A stretch of 64,000 nucleotides of DNA from Spirogloea muscicola. Taxonomy: Eukaryota; Streptophyta; Zygnematophyceae; Spirogloeales; Spirogloeaceae. How positions within the stretch are numbered: position 1 is the first letter of the stretch; every line of letters starts with the position of its first letter. The stretch spans positions 584,731 to 648,730 of the forward strand of contig WELB01000018.1 of the NCBI GenBank assembly GCA_009602725.1, in the 5' to 3' direction. Below the pieces are notes generated by a model that made no database searches, was not told the DNA's origin, and saw only the letters and a list, made by a program, of their open reading frames with translations. The translations under genes were made by a program, and so were the position numbers. Positions 1-10,279 of this stretch are shown one piece after another.

Positions 1-445
1 GCAGGGAAGGTGGCGGCGGGCCGCCACCGCCATCGGCCCGCCGCGATGCCCACCTCCAGCCGGGCGGTCAGCCAAGTTGTCGCCCTGTGCTGGACACGTC
101 TTGCTGCAGAGGTGGTTAACCTAAACCGTCCCTAATCCGTACAACCGTGGGCAGTGTCCGAGGGCTTCGATGACAATTTCCGACGTCACCTGCGGCTGGT
201 GGCGCCAACGCTGGCAAATCAACAGGTTCACCTCTCCGGCGGCGAGATTGTCCAGGGCGAATCTTCTACGTAGGGACTTCCTGCCCCAATTGCAGGCAGT
301 TTGTCGGGCACTGCAAGTCATACTTGTATACCACGCTCTGACTGCCTTACCCCCAGCTTCACACTCAAACCATTGTGGGGGACAGCAACGAAGGATCCAC
401 GCCGAATCCTGATGGGCGACTGCAACTGCGATGGACCCTCACTAG
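1..445 (+). repeat. Degraded upstream part of a dispersed retroelement copy
   Basis: No host gene is seen. The stretch leads directly into the retroelement tail at 446-652 and carries in-frame stops, so it is probably the decayed upstream coding part of that copy. GC is high near the left edge. The assignment is an inference from adjacency only. Confidence 0.35.
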
Positions 446-652
446 GTGGCAAATCTGCCAGGCTTCAATGCTGCCGGCTCCTTCGCCCAGGTATTTCGTA
501 TGAGGCTGGCGGTCTCGTCTCAGCGCTCTTTGGCTCACGCGGTCCACATGCACGCTGGACGCGCTATGGCTGCTGCCTCAGGGTCTCGAAGGAGTGCCGC
601 TTTCCCTGCTCCGAGTTATTCTGATTTGCTGTTGCTCACTCGTGGATACTGA
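446..652 (+). mobile_element. Retroelement tail, subfamily A (ORF C-terminus ending LTRGY-stop)
   Basis: An open frame of 68 codons ends S-Y-S-D-L-L-L-L-T-R-G-Y-stop. It carries the family signature F-N-A-A-G-S, then R-M-R-L-A-V, Q-R-S-L-A-H-A-V and A-G-R-A-M-A-A-A-S-G. The 3' untranslated tail follows, with the GGGCTGGC stem-loop near 750 and the terminal GGGCG motif near 781. Other copies in the window show the same order of coding tail, about 80-100 bp spacer, and stem-loop. The protein resembles the region after the reverse transcriptase in some algal non-LTR elements; that identity is inferred. Confidence 0.6.
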
Positions 653-1624
653 GTATCGATCTGCATCACAATGTGTCTTGGTGTGTAGTTTTGTCTTTCC
701 GGGCACCGTTTTGTGGCCTTTGAGGCCTGCGGACATTGTCCATTGTTTTTTGGGCTGGCTCTGCTAGCCCATCTTCTCTCAGGGCGCGCCGTTCTCTCTC
801 AATATGGTGTAACAGTTACTATAACCACATCTTGTTCTCCGTACGCTGCCACCCGCTGCCGACGCTGCCTTCACCGACACGTGGCGGACGCTCAACAGTC
901 GTGAATGAGGTCATTGCGAAATGCATTGAATTGCGTTGAATCAGGTCATTGAAATAACTGCGCCCAAAAGAAGGAAGGAAGAAGTAGCATTTCTTCCACG
1001 TTTCTCCGGGCTCCTTTGGACTTACGCATTCATTGTTGGCTGGCTTTTCCGAGCCCTTGCCCCCTTGGGAACAGCTGCTTCTTCCAGAGGGGCGATGGCT
1101 GTGAAAGGCCAGCCCAATAAATACGTTAATGAGGTCTGAAGGTGCCAGAAGTGCGCAAAGCCCAAAAGCGAGGACCCGTATAGGAAGAAGAGTACTCACT
1201 GAGCTCGGAGGCTCTATGACTATGCTTCACAACCTGCGATGTGGCTGCAGAAGAGCATCCTACTGACCCTACTGACCATTGACGCAGCTTGGTCGACGTC
1301 TGGGGCGCCAAGCGCGCTCGCCGGGGCTCTCCCTATGAGAGGGGCTCTTTCCCAATAGCCAACAGTCTCGCAGGCAGATCTTATTGATTCCTTTCATTGC
1401 GCTTTCCGGCACCTTCAGACCTGTCCATTTCTTTTGGGCTGGTCTCTCACAGCCATCAAACGTCTGCTTCTTTTGGGCTGGCCTTTTACAGCAGCACACA
1501 CAAAGCAGACGAAGTGTTGAGACTGAAGTTGCTTAATTCCAGATCACGCCGTACTGTCACACAACGAAGGCGCAATCAAATGATACGGCACAATGGTGAT
1601 GGAGGCCAACCTGGATGCATGGGT

Positions 1625-1960
1625 GTGACAGAAAGGCGCGCGGTGCGCGCATGAGAATGAAAGGGAGGCTAAGTCGAGCCTCACAAAGTCCTGGTAACGG
1701 GGCAATAAGCTGGCTAAGGGGTTCCCTCGTAAACCCACGAGTTAGCACAGAAATATCCGACAAGCTAAGCTGAGGAGCCAGAGCACCACCACGCAAGCCA
1801 TGCGCCTGGCCTAGTGCGCGCTCAGCACGCTGGTGTGTCGCGAGTGCCTAGGAGCGCTGTGTACTTAACGGAAGCTGCACACCATAGCAAGCATTTACTG
1901 CTTGCGGGACACTAGAATGCCCTAAGCTACCCGCCCGACTACGTCGGCGGGCATCGACAG
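1625..1960 (-). mobile_element. Retroelement tail, subfamily C
   Basis: Reads on the minus strand as L-S-L-S-D-I-S-V-L-T-R-G-F, the subfamily C version of the conserved C-terminus. It is followed by a 3' tail ending in GCGCGCACCGCGCGCC near 1637. The DNA aligns closely by eye with the copies at 5740-6160 (-), 46930-47290 (-) and 48440-48760 (+). The final stop codon of the family is not kept here, so this is a decayed copy. Confidence 0.6.
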
Positions 1961-2556
1961 AACGAAGGAGCAACTGGGAATCGTGGCTGTCACTTGTGCT
2001 AGACGGCCCCCATGCAAGGCGTGTCGAAGCTGGCCTTCACCCCTGGCGGGGGGCTTGTCGTGCAATACGTGGCGGTGGCTTATTGATGTTTACCTGTCCA
2101 AGATTGCTGACCTAGCTGGACGCATAGCTCGAGCTGTTATACTTCTGAACCGAAAATGATGTCAAAGATGGGGACCTTCTCCAACCCATGTCAAGGTTGA
2201 ACGCTCGCGTTGTGATCGTGTGTACAATGACGGCGGAACAACGACAAGGGCCAGGACCCACGCATGACGCCTACCTCCACTTTTATCTTCTGAGCCGCAA
2301 CGAAGTAAACCAATCAGAAAGAGCACCTTGACCCCCAACAAGGACCGTGTAATGGGGCGCTAAAAAAGGGGTTGTGTGTTTCAGCGCTTTTCGTCCTTTT
2401 TTCATTCTCTCTGTTTCGAGAGCAGAGCTCATTCAAAGGAGGCGAGGACTGTGAAAAGCAAGCCTGAATTAAGTTGAAAGGTCCAGAGGGGCCTGAAGTT
2501 GCTGAAACACACTATTATGCAAGTACCATGTAGGATAAGCACCTAGTAACCTCTAG
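1961..2556. other. No gene seen
   Basis: Nothing coding is recognised between the subfamily C fragment and the next element fragment. A weak minus-oriented copy of the short retroelement tail lies near 2440-2470. The rest shows no repeat or RNA gene that can be supported by reading. Confidence 0.4.
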
Positions 2557-2781
2557 TTAGCAGCCGAAGTCAGATAGACTAGCCGCCGGAAAGCAGTCCC
2601 CTTGACGAAAGCCAGAGGCTGCAGAGAGAGCATCGAGCAGTTTTTTCTGGTCACTGGTGCAGAGCACTCTGCTTGTGTTGGCGAGGACCTTGTGCCGTGC
2701 AATGTGCACGGAGATTTGCTGCAGCGCCCAGAAGTTCGTCTTGTTCCCCTCCAGGAGGAACTCCCGGTGCTCAGTGCGCAT
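2557..2781 (-). mobile_element. Unassigned ORF ending in the subfamily A signature
   Basis: This 74-codon minus-strand frame ends A-A-S-G-F-R-Q-G-D-C-F-P-A-A-S-L-S-D, the same block as in the copy at 6495-6749. It lacks the L-T-R-G-Y end. The upstream half (T-E-H-R-E-F-L-L-E-G-N-K-T, then K-V-L-A-N-T-S) is not found in the other copies and reads like unrelated coding sequence. It could be a host exon joined to an element tail, or a more diverged element. Function unknown. Confidence 0.4.
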
Positions 2782-3159
2782 GTAGGTGTCGCTGCACGCC
2801 AGCTGCTCTGAAGGGCCCTACAGGGGGCTGCGGCATTGCAGAAGACTGGACTGCTTTGGACGAGCTCTTTTCCTTGTTGCTCAAGCTTGTCATGCCACAG
2901 GACGTCGATTGCCATATAATATTGATTGTCAGATGGACACAAATAAATCACCGACGGTATATCGCACGACAAGCTGCGGTTGGGTGCTCCTAATTTTCCG
3001 GCGCAGGCCTGCCAGGTGCCGACTCGTCGGCAAGCAGGCGGGTTGAGTCAGCAGGCAGCACCCCACTCTGCATTTCTGGCGGGCAGGGAAGGGTGCCGTG
3101 TCTACAACGAGCGCCTGGCCCGGTCAGCCTAGCGGGTTGACCCCCCGTCATCAGAAAGC

Positions 3160-3345
3160 TGGTCGAGCGTTAGCTGGTAGCACACGAGCTTGTCGATTGT
3201 CGTCCCGGTATTCGGGCATCAATTAGCGACCTCTATGTGCTGACTCGTGGTTACTGAGCGGGTCAGCTTAGCAGCAGGTGATGTACATTTGTCAATGTGC
3301 TTACCTTGTACTTGGCCTCACAGGCCCTCCATCTTTAATAAAATA
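3160..3345 (+). mobile_element. Retroelement tail, subfamily B
   Basis: The DNA near 3210-3258 encodes I-R-A-S-I-S-D-L-Y-V-L-T-R-G-Y-stop. It is followed by the subfamily B 3' tail, whose stem is built on TTGGCC...GGCC. A one-base insertion upstream puts the A-G-R-A-L-A-G block in another frame, so the copy is broken. It is a near match to 4136-4600. Confidence 0.6.
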
Positions 3346-4135
3346 CTCCATTTCCCGTTGATACCCCGGAAACACTCAGACGGCGTCCGCCACGTCGGGG
3401 CACGGTGAGAAGCCCGCCAGCCGGGTGGGCCAGAATTAAGAAAAAATATTGTGAGCCAGATTAATGAAGGAATCTTACTATTAGCCAGCCCAAAGGAATG
3501 TACAAGTTCTGAAAAGGCCGGAAGGCGCCAAAACATGTGAGTACTCTCGTGACTACTTTCATGGATTTTGCGAGTGAATGCTCAATGAACTCTAGTCAGC
3601 AAGTGCACATCAGAATGACTAGAGGGCCGAAAAGCGTCGCCCTGTCAAAAGCCGGAGGCAGCGGCCAAGGTGCAGCCTACCCGCCAGCAGGTGCACGGCA
3701 AAAGACAAGGACCGCTGCAGGAGAATGGCAAGGCGCTATGACAGAACACGTAGCCGCCGTGTATCCTGCCTCTGTCTTTGAAAGCGCACTGATTGTTTTG
3801 TACTTACTGCTCTACGATATGACCAACCCATCCAGACCTTTATTGCCATCACGCCTGGCGGTGGTCCTCGATTCGTACAACTAGCTGCAAGTTAGTCCGA
3901 CTTGCGGCTGCGGATTCGGGGTTACTTAGATCCTGTTCGCTGGAGCCACTTGCATAGCTGTGTGGTCTTAGCCCCTTTTCGGCCCTTAAGTAATTGTCCA
4001 CTTTTTGCGGGCTGGCTTCTTACAGCCCTCGCCTTCTTCGAAGGAGCCCCTATTTTTCCTTCAAAGGAAGGCGAAGGCTGTGAGAGGCCAGCCCAAAGGG
4101 AATAAACAAGGTCCGGAAAGGGCCGGCATCAGTCA

Positions 4136-4600
4136 ATGACGTGGTCGCAACATGGTCATGATGGACACCTACGACCCTCAGAACTCCCGCAGCGATCATC
4201 TCCTACCGGCGGCCATCCCCACACATTCGGCTGCATGGGCCCCCGCTTTCACACCTTGCTGGAGAAGATTGCAAGCTTGGGATATGCACGTCGTGAGGAT
4301 ATGCTTCCAGCTCAGCTGGGCATGCCGGCAGCCTTCTTGTCGTTCTTGCGATGTCGAGTATCAGTTTGTCTGCAGCGAGCTCAGGCTCATGCATTGCATC
4401 AAAAAGCTGGTCGAGCCTTAGCTGGTAGCTCTAGAGGTTGTCGAGTGCTGTCCGGTATTCGGGCATCAGTTAGTGACCTCTATGTGCTGACTCGTGGTTA
4501 CTGAGCGGGTCAGCTTAGCAGCAGGGTGACGTACATTTGTCAATGTGCTTACCTTGTACTTGGCCACACATGGCCCTCCATCTCTTAATACACTCTCCTT
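4136..4600 (+). mobile_element. Retroelement tail, subfamily B, longest open copy
   Basis: One open frame of 122 codons stops at 4502-4504. It carries G-P-R-F-H-T-L-L-E-K-I-A-S-L-G-Y, then R-V-S-V-C-L-Q-R-A-Q-A-H-A-L-H, A-G-R-A-L-A-G and S-D-L-Y-V-L-T-R-G-Y. The 3' tail follows to about 4600 with the GGCC-acacat-GGCC stem. The copy at 56933-57395 is close in protein and DNA, which supports coding constraint in the recent past. The block F-G-C-x-G-P-R-x-x-x-L-L corresponds to V-D-V-H-G-A-F-G-x-x-W-L-x-L-L in subfamily A. Function inferred as the end of a retroelement polyprotein. Confidence 0.65.
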
Positions 4601-4815
4601 TCCTTCTCAGAACTTGGTCCCAACTGCTGAGGAGGCCGGGCACGCGGTCGCCAAGAATGCAGTCGCCAAGGAGAACAAGTCTGCGGACCATCACACAGGA
4701 AGCAGGTCTGTCGTTTCTTCTGATCTCGACTTTTCAGATGTGTCGAACAATCTTGAAGGCGCATTGAGAATTGACTGCATCCTCGCCTCCAAGGGGCTGC
4801 TTCAGGTCAACAACT

Positions 4816-4845
4816 CCGTGATATCATCAACCGTGATATCATCAA
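4816..4845. repeat. Tandem repeat, 15 bp x 2
   Basis: Two perfect, adjacent copies of CCGTGATATCATCAA. Small and of no evident function. Confidence 0.8.
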
Positions 4846-5499
4846 CCAGGACTGGAGGCCTTCAGGTTGGTCTTCTAGGGTGGTGACGGCTGGGCGCGCC
4901 CATGCCGATCAATCTGACGCCCAGTTTGCACCACTTTCACATGAATCACGACCTTTCATCACCGTCCTTTTGGGTCAGCCTATCTACGACCATTGCACCC
5001 TCTTGAGAGCTTCTTGCCTTCTGCAGTTTTGGGCTGGCCTCACACAGCCATTGCCTCATCATAGTGGAAGCTTCTTTTCCTGCAGCTAACAATGAGCAGC
5101 CGCTTCTCGTATTGTGCAAAGAGATCCCTATCATTGGCCCATCGGCTCCTGTGGCTGTGCTTTGGCTCTCAACTCAGCCTGTCCGGTTATACGTGCTCAC
5201 TCGTGAGTACTGCAGCCAGCTACGGCCGTGCCCTCCTTCCCTAAACCCTAAGTCCCTCTTAGTCAGAAACTCCTGCAGCTTCGGCCTTGCCTTGGCAACT
5301 CTTGACCAGCTTATTTATGCTTTGTGTAGCCCCATTCTGTGCGCTTTCCGCCTTGTTCTGCAAGAACAGAAAGATTGCCTCCCTCATTTCACAGGCAGCG
5401 CGCGCCTCCTTATCCTATGCCTGATCAGAAAACTAATCTTCTAGTCCTGCATGGGAAGGAAGGCGCGCGGTGCGCATGAAATTGGAAGGGAGGAAACTT

Positions 5500-5720
5500 C
5501 GTGCTATTGATGCTGCCTCTGGGTCTCGTTGCGGTGCCTCTTTTCCAGCTGCAAATTACTCCGACTCGCTGATGCCAACCCGGGTTACTAAGCTCCCTCC
5601 CGCTATCGTCTCGTGCATAGCTGTGTGGTTTAAGCGCCTTTCGGCTTTCGGCTCTTTGGACCTCGTCCATTTTTTTTGGGCTGGCCTTTCTCAGCCACCT
5701 TTTACATTGGGCGCGCTTTC
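5500..5720 (+). mobile_element. Retroelement tail, subfamily A, decayed
   Basis: Encodes A-A-S-G-S-R-C-G-A-S-F-P-A-A-N-Y-S-D-S in line with the family C-terminus, but the last codons are shifted and the stop is lost. The 3' tail follows with TTTTTGGGCTGGCC near 5670 and the start of the stem. A pyrimidine-rich 3' end is visible before 5735. Confidence 0.5.
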
Positions 5721-5739
5721 TACTTTAACTCGAGCCTTA

Positions 5740-6160
5740 CAAACGTCCTGGTAACAGGGCGATGATCCCTGTTACCATTGGGCGAGCAATTTCATTCAAT
5801 GAGCTGGCTAAGGAGAGGAAGTGCTCGCCCATAGAGCTGGCTAAGGGGACACTGATATCCTCGAGTGAGCACATACCTATCTGACAAGCTAAGCTGAGGA
5901 GCCAGACCACCACCACGGAAGCCGTTAGCCTGGCCTGATGCACGCCCAGCACGCAATGTGCTTACCTTTGTATTTGGCCTCACAGGCCCCTCAGCTCTTA
6001 AAAAGAGAAACACACTCCTCGCTGGTGCATCGCGAGTGCCTCGGAGCGCTGCAGACTCAATGAAAGCCGCATTCTATAGCAAGCAACAATGGCTTGCTTG
6101 ACGCTAGGAAAGCCCTGAGCTACCCGCTCAACAACGTAGGCGGGCATCGACATGTTGTGG
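5740..6160 (-). mobile_element. Retroelement tail, subfamily C, carrying nested insertions
   Basis: Reads on the minus strand as R-M-R-L-S-L-S-L-Q-R-S-E-A-L-A-M-H-Q-R and later L-S-L-S-D-R-Y-V-L-T-R-G-Y. The body is interrupted by at least two younger pieces. A subfamily B 3' end lies at about 5953-6012 (+), where intact copies read straight through. A 20-bp piece of the subfamily A 3' end lies at 5814-5833, flanked by 13-bp direct repeats. The nesting shows that A and B were active after this C copy landed. Confidence 0.65.
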
Positions 6161-6383
6161 GAAGGGTGCCGCGGCCAGGTGCCCCGAGCACCAGCCTGGT
6201 GCGGCTCGCGGAAGCAAGCGCGGCCAGATTGACTGGTGGTGGAAACGGCGGCGGCGACCAAACCCCGATGAGGTCTGTTTGCAGCGTGCTCAGGCTAATG
6301 CCTTGCACTAGAATGGACTATTGTCCATTCTTTTTGGGCTGGCTTTGCCAGCTGCTCTTCTCTATGGGCGAGCACTTCTCTTG

Positions 6384-6419
6384 CACTAGGAAGCTAGACG
6401 AGCTCTCTAGTGCAAGAGA
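6384..6419. repeat. Short inverted repeat
   Basis: Arms of about 12 bp (CTCTTGCACTAG and CTAGTGCAAGAG) surround a short loop directly after a subfamily A 3' end. It could be a fold-over formed at insertion. No function is implied. Confidence 0.6.
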
Positions 6420-6439
6420 GGACCAACCGGTGGGCGACG

Positions 6440-6749
6440 ATTTGTTTCCCTTGCAGTCGACGTACACGGGGCCTTTGGCGCAAAGTGGCTCGACTTGCTT
6501 CACCGCCTTGCGCAGCAGGCCGCGGCCCGCCGCCACGGGCAGCAGGGCGAGCAGCCCGGCTTCAATGTCGCCGGGTCCCTCGCGCAGGTCTTCCGCATGC
6601 GGTTGGCCGTCTCGCTTCAGCGGTCCCTTGCGTTCGCAGTCCACTTGCGCGCAGGCCGAGCTTTGGCGGCGGCCTCCGGCTTCCGTCAGGGCGACGTCTT
6701 TCCCCCGGCTAGCTACTCCGACTTGCATCTCCTGCCTAGATGTTACTGA
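6440..6749 (+). mobile_element. Retroelement tail, subfamily A, with the upstream VDVHGAFG block
   Basis: The frame reads V-D-V-H-G-A-F-G-A-K-W-L-D-L-L-H-R-L-A from about 6458, then G-F-N-V-A-G-S-L-A-Q-V-F-R-M-R-L-A-V and A-S-Y-S-D-L-H-L-L, stopping at 6747-6749. It is the copy that shows most of the conserved domain in one frame. The hydrophobic pattern with a later R-x-R-x-S/A-V-x-L-Q-R helix recurs in all three subfamilies. A reversed 3' tail (stem-loop near 6836) lies just downstream. Confidence 0.6.
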
Positions 6750-6939
6750 GCGTCCTCTGGCTGATGTCTTCGTCCTAGTCCAAAGGCATGGACTGTAGTG
6801 TAGCTCCAGAAAGTGCGCGCCCATAGAGAAAGGGGGCCAGCAAAGCCAGCCCAGAAAGGATGGACAATGTCAAAAGCCGGAAAAAACAAAAAACACACAG
6901 CTAGGCAGCGAGAGAATAAGACACGACGAAATCACAGGA

Positions 6940-7200
6940 AGCTCAATACCCCCGGGTGAGCAACATCAAGTCGGAGTAGCTCGACGCAGCCAGTTGGTGG
7001 TAGAAGAAAGAAAGAAAGAAGTAGAAGGGCTTCGTATCTGACATCTAGTATTCAGGCATCGATTAGCGACCTTTGTGTTTTGACCCATGGCTACTGAGCG
7101 GGTCAATCTGCTGTCGGTTATGTACGTCATTAAGATGTGCTTGCCTTTGTACCTGGCCATTTGGCCTTCGTTTGTTTCAAATACACGAACATTCTATTTG
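6940..7200. mobile_element. Composite head-to-head pair: A tail (-) joined to B tail (+)
   Basis: At 6956-6995 the minus strand encodes S-Y-S-D-L-M-L-L-T-R-G-Y-stop. At 7050-7098 the plus strand encodes I-Q-A-S-I-S-D-L-C-V-L-T-H-G-Y-stop, followed by a B-type 3' tail to about 7195. A GAAA microsatellite lies between them. The same arrangement with similar connecting DNA recurs at 52612-52890, so the pair has probably been copied as a unit. Confidence 0.55.
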
Positions 7201-7712
7201 CCTTGTTCTGCATGAACAGCCATACTAGCTAGGTCTGGCCTCCCTCATTGAATGCTCAGCGCGCGACCCCTGATCCACGATGGTGAGGGCACCGGGCCAG
7301 GTGCCCCGAGCACCAGCCTGGTGCGGCTCGCGGAAGCGGCGGCGGCGATCAAACCCCGGCGAGCCCCCACCATTGTTAATTTCATTATTCCTTCATTCAA
7401 AACTCGCAAGCTCCCTAGCAAGCTGGCCATGGCGCCCGGCCGCCGCCGAGCCTCCGCGCGCCACGCCGCCCGCGCCGGCTCTCACGGCGGCTCTCGCGGC
7501 GGCTCTCGCGGCCGGCGGCGCCTGCCGCGCCGCTGCCATTTGGCTGTGGCGCCTTACGCTCGTTCGGCCGCTTCAATTTCAACGCAGTAGGACGGCTTCG
7601 TGAGGTCCTGATGTCGGACCTCGGCCGACGGAGGCGCAGAATGTGCTGACGCCGCGGCAAGACCCGAGCGTGGGAGGCAAGACGGGCGGGCCCGCCACGA
7701 CGTCAGGGCCAC

Positions 7713-10279
7713 ATGGGAGGCTGCCTGTCTGGCCCCCAGGGGCCGGACTGGCCGCATGACCTGCCGTCCAGTCAGTCTGACGTCAGCAGACCTGCGGCTC
7801 CCAAGCCCTCCCTGGCGATCGAAACCGCCGACCTGACCTTGCGGCTGAGTTCACCTGCCTCGCCAGGTATCTCAGGTCCCCTGCGCTTAGTTGTTCTGAA
7901 GAATACTTGGCAACATGGAGCACACCCTTCGCGGCAACCGAGCATGCTGGCCGGCTCGATGGTTGTTTCTCGTCAAGATATCGCTGTCAAGTGATCATGC
8001 ATGTTGGCCTGAAAGGCTGGTGATGCAGTAGGTGCATACTGAATGCAGCAAGTCCAAGTGCTCAAGGAGCACTTGCACCTTCTGTGGACGAGCTCAGCTC
8101 AGGATATTGGTTCGATCAGTGTGGAGTATAGGCACCTGGGTCTGCATCAGCTTCTGTCGATCAGATTATGTCGTACTGACTGTGATACTTACGATGCTCC
8201 CGACTTGCCATGATCCACCTCAGCTGCGTCATCCTACCAAGGTGAGGCGCTCACGCCGACGCAGTCGCGTGGCTTCAACAGCTCGTTTGAACTTCCAAGC
8301 CACGAGTCCAGTCACTTGATGGTCTACACCTACCAGGAGCTGGCTATGGCAACCAATTTTTTCGCAGATGAAAACAAGCTTGGAGAAGGTGGCTTTGGCT
8401 CAGTATACAAGGCAGCTTTGCACGTTGACTCAGACTTGCCAGGTGTCAGTGAGGCAGTGGCTATCAAGAGCCTAAATGCGGAGTCCCAGCAGGGCCACAA
8501 AGAGTTCATGGTGAGAATGATGCCTAATAAGAAGCATGTGTAGGTCACGATGCTGCCTTTGTTGTCGAACAATCTCCTCATTGGTTCAGTTCAGGATTCT
8601 TGCTTAGGCGTGCGATGGGCTATGCAATGATTTGATGATGCTTTGCAAGCGCCACTACATTACAAAGGATGCCCCAGAGGCTGCTTGCTGTGCCTGACTT
8701 GGAGGAACTTGCCTCCAGTCTTATCCTTCACATGCATGCTTTAATTGTGTGAGCTAGTCATTTTGGTTCATGCTGTTGGCCACGTGTCTTTCTGTTGCAG
8801 GCAGAAGTAAATTTTCTGGGAGCACTGAGGCATCCCAACCTTGTGCAACTCATTGGTTATTGTGCTCAGAAAAGCAAGCGGTGCCTGGTGTACAGATTCA
8901 TGCCGCGGGGTAGTCTGGAGCAAATAATCTTCAATCGTAAGTACTGCTGATTCGTGCAACTTCCACATGTAATGACGCGCACATGTGCTTGAAGCACCTG
9001 GAAGCTGTCAAATTCTGGCTTGGATATTCCTGAAATAGTCATCATCTGGTAAAGCATTGAGGACAACAGTGCCCAACAATAGTACACGTGATTCACCGTA
9101 TGGCTGCAGGGGAAGCTGAGGTGCTGCCGTGGTCCTTACGTCTCCGTATCCTTTTGGATGCTGCGTCGGGGATGGCCTTCCTGCACTCGGGAGCCGGCAG
9201 TCAAGTCATCTATAGGGACTTCAAGTCCTCCAACGTGCTCATTGACGAGGTGATGGGCATGAGTATCCCTCATGTGATGTTGACGAGTAAGTATGGCAAG
9301 AGTATCCTACCAGCAGTGCCACGCTGCCAACGAATGTCTCGCCTTCACGGCAGGTGCTGATGACTTTAGCTAGCGACAGGTAGTCAACTGGGCAAGGGAA
9401 TTCTAGCTGGTTGGCTTCTAACGGAAGGAAAACATCTTGCATTCAGGATTGGTCAGCTAGGCTCGCCGACTTTGGCTTGGCCAAGGACGGCCCAGCTGGC
9501 GAGGAAACACATGTCACGACAAGAGTAGTTGGGACCCATGGCTATGTAGCTCCTGAGTACATTCGCACTGGTAAGGGTGTGTCTTTTGCAGCGAAATGAT
9601 AAGAAGCAAGGTTCTATGTCGTGAAGAGCTTTAGAGAGTTGTGTATCTGATATGGAGCATCTGATTCAGCCCACCTTCATAGCCACGTGTTGCTGTACCA
9701 CGAGCTCTGTAAACTTTGATGACGCCTTCATAGCAGAGTGTGAGCAGTTGCATTTTGCTTCTTCTGAAACATATTCTGCACTAGCTTGACAGTCATAGTT
9801 CTTGTAAGAGGAGTTGAGGAGAAAATTATCATCAAGATGTGTTGCCTGTTCAAGAGGCCGGAACTATGAGTCACATGGATGGAGTGCGTGGGGGTTGACG
9901 TAAAAGAAGTACTTCTGGTGTTGATGCAGGCCACCTTACAGCAAAGAGCGACGTCTACAGTTTTGGAGTAGTCATACTTGAGCTCCTAAGTGGCAGAAGG
10001 TGCTCTGAGCCAGACCTTCCGCCTCTGCGCGAGAACCTTGTCAAATGGGCTGCTTATGCCCTCAAAGACAAGTCCCGTATACATGACTTCATGGATCCCC
10101 GGCTGAAAGGAGATTTTGATGCACAGCAAGCTGGGAAGGTGGCCACGCTCGCCCAGTTCTGCATACTAGTGGACGCGTCACGTCGGCCTGCCATGCTGGA
10201 TGTTGTGGGTGTCCTGGCAGCACTTCAAGGGCTCAATGCTGACCGGAAGGCGACCCCTTCTAAGAGCAGCACTCAATAG
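7713..10279 (+). CDS. Receptor-like cytoplasmic protein kinase (RLCK-VII/PBS1-like)
   Basis: A Ser/Thr kinase without an extracellular domain. Seven exons can be read: 7713-7866, 8049-8125 (least certain), 8265-8510, 8801-8936, 9110-9249, 9447-9570 and 9930-10279. Frames match across the junctions and give about 408 residues. The start M-G-G-C-L-S fits N-myristoylation plus palmitoylation, known to hold this family at the plasma membrane. A Ser/Pro-rich linker follows. Kinase landmarks are all present: L-G-E-G-G-F-G at about 116, V-A-I-K (K145), E161 in helix C, Y-R-D-F-K-S-S-N (D241, tyrosine in place of the usual histidine, typical of the group), A-D-F-G (D259), and [10 protein letters not shown]. 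It is predicted active. Partners and trigger cannot be told from sequence. The exon 1-2-3 links are the weak point. Confidence 0.85.

Noticed and set aside
7415-7660. Repetitive Ser/Arg-rich and Gly-rich ORFs on both strands before the kinase
   Set aside because: Low-complexity CGG/GGC-type repeats give open frames on both strands; probably promoter or 5' untranslated sequence of the kinase.
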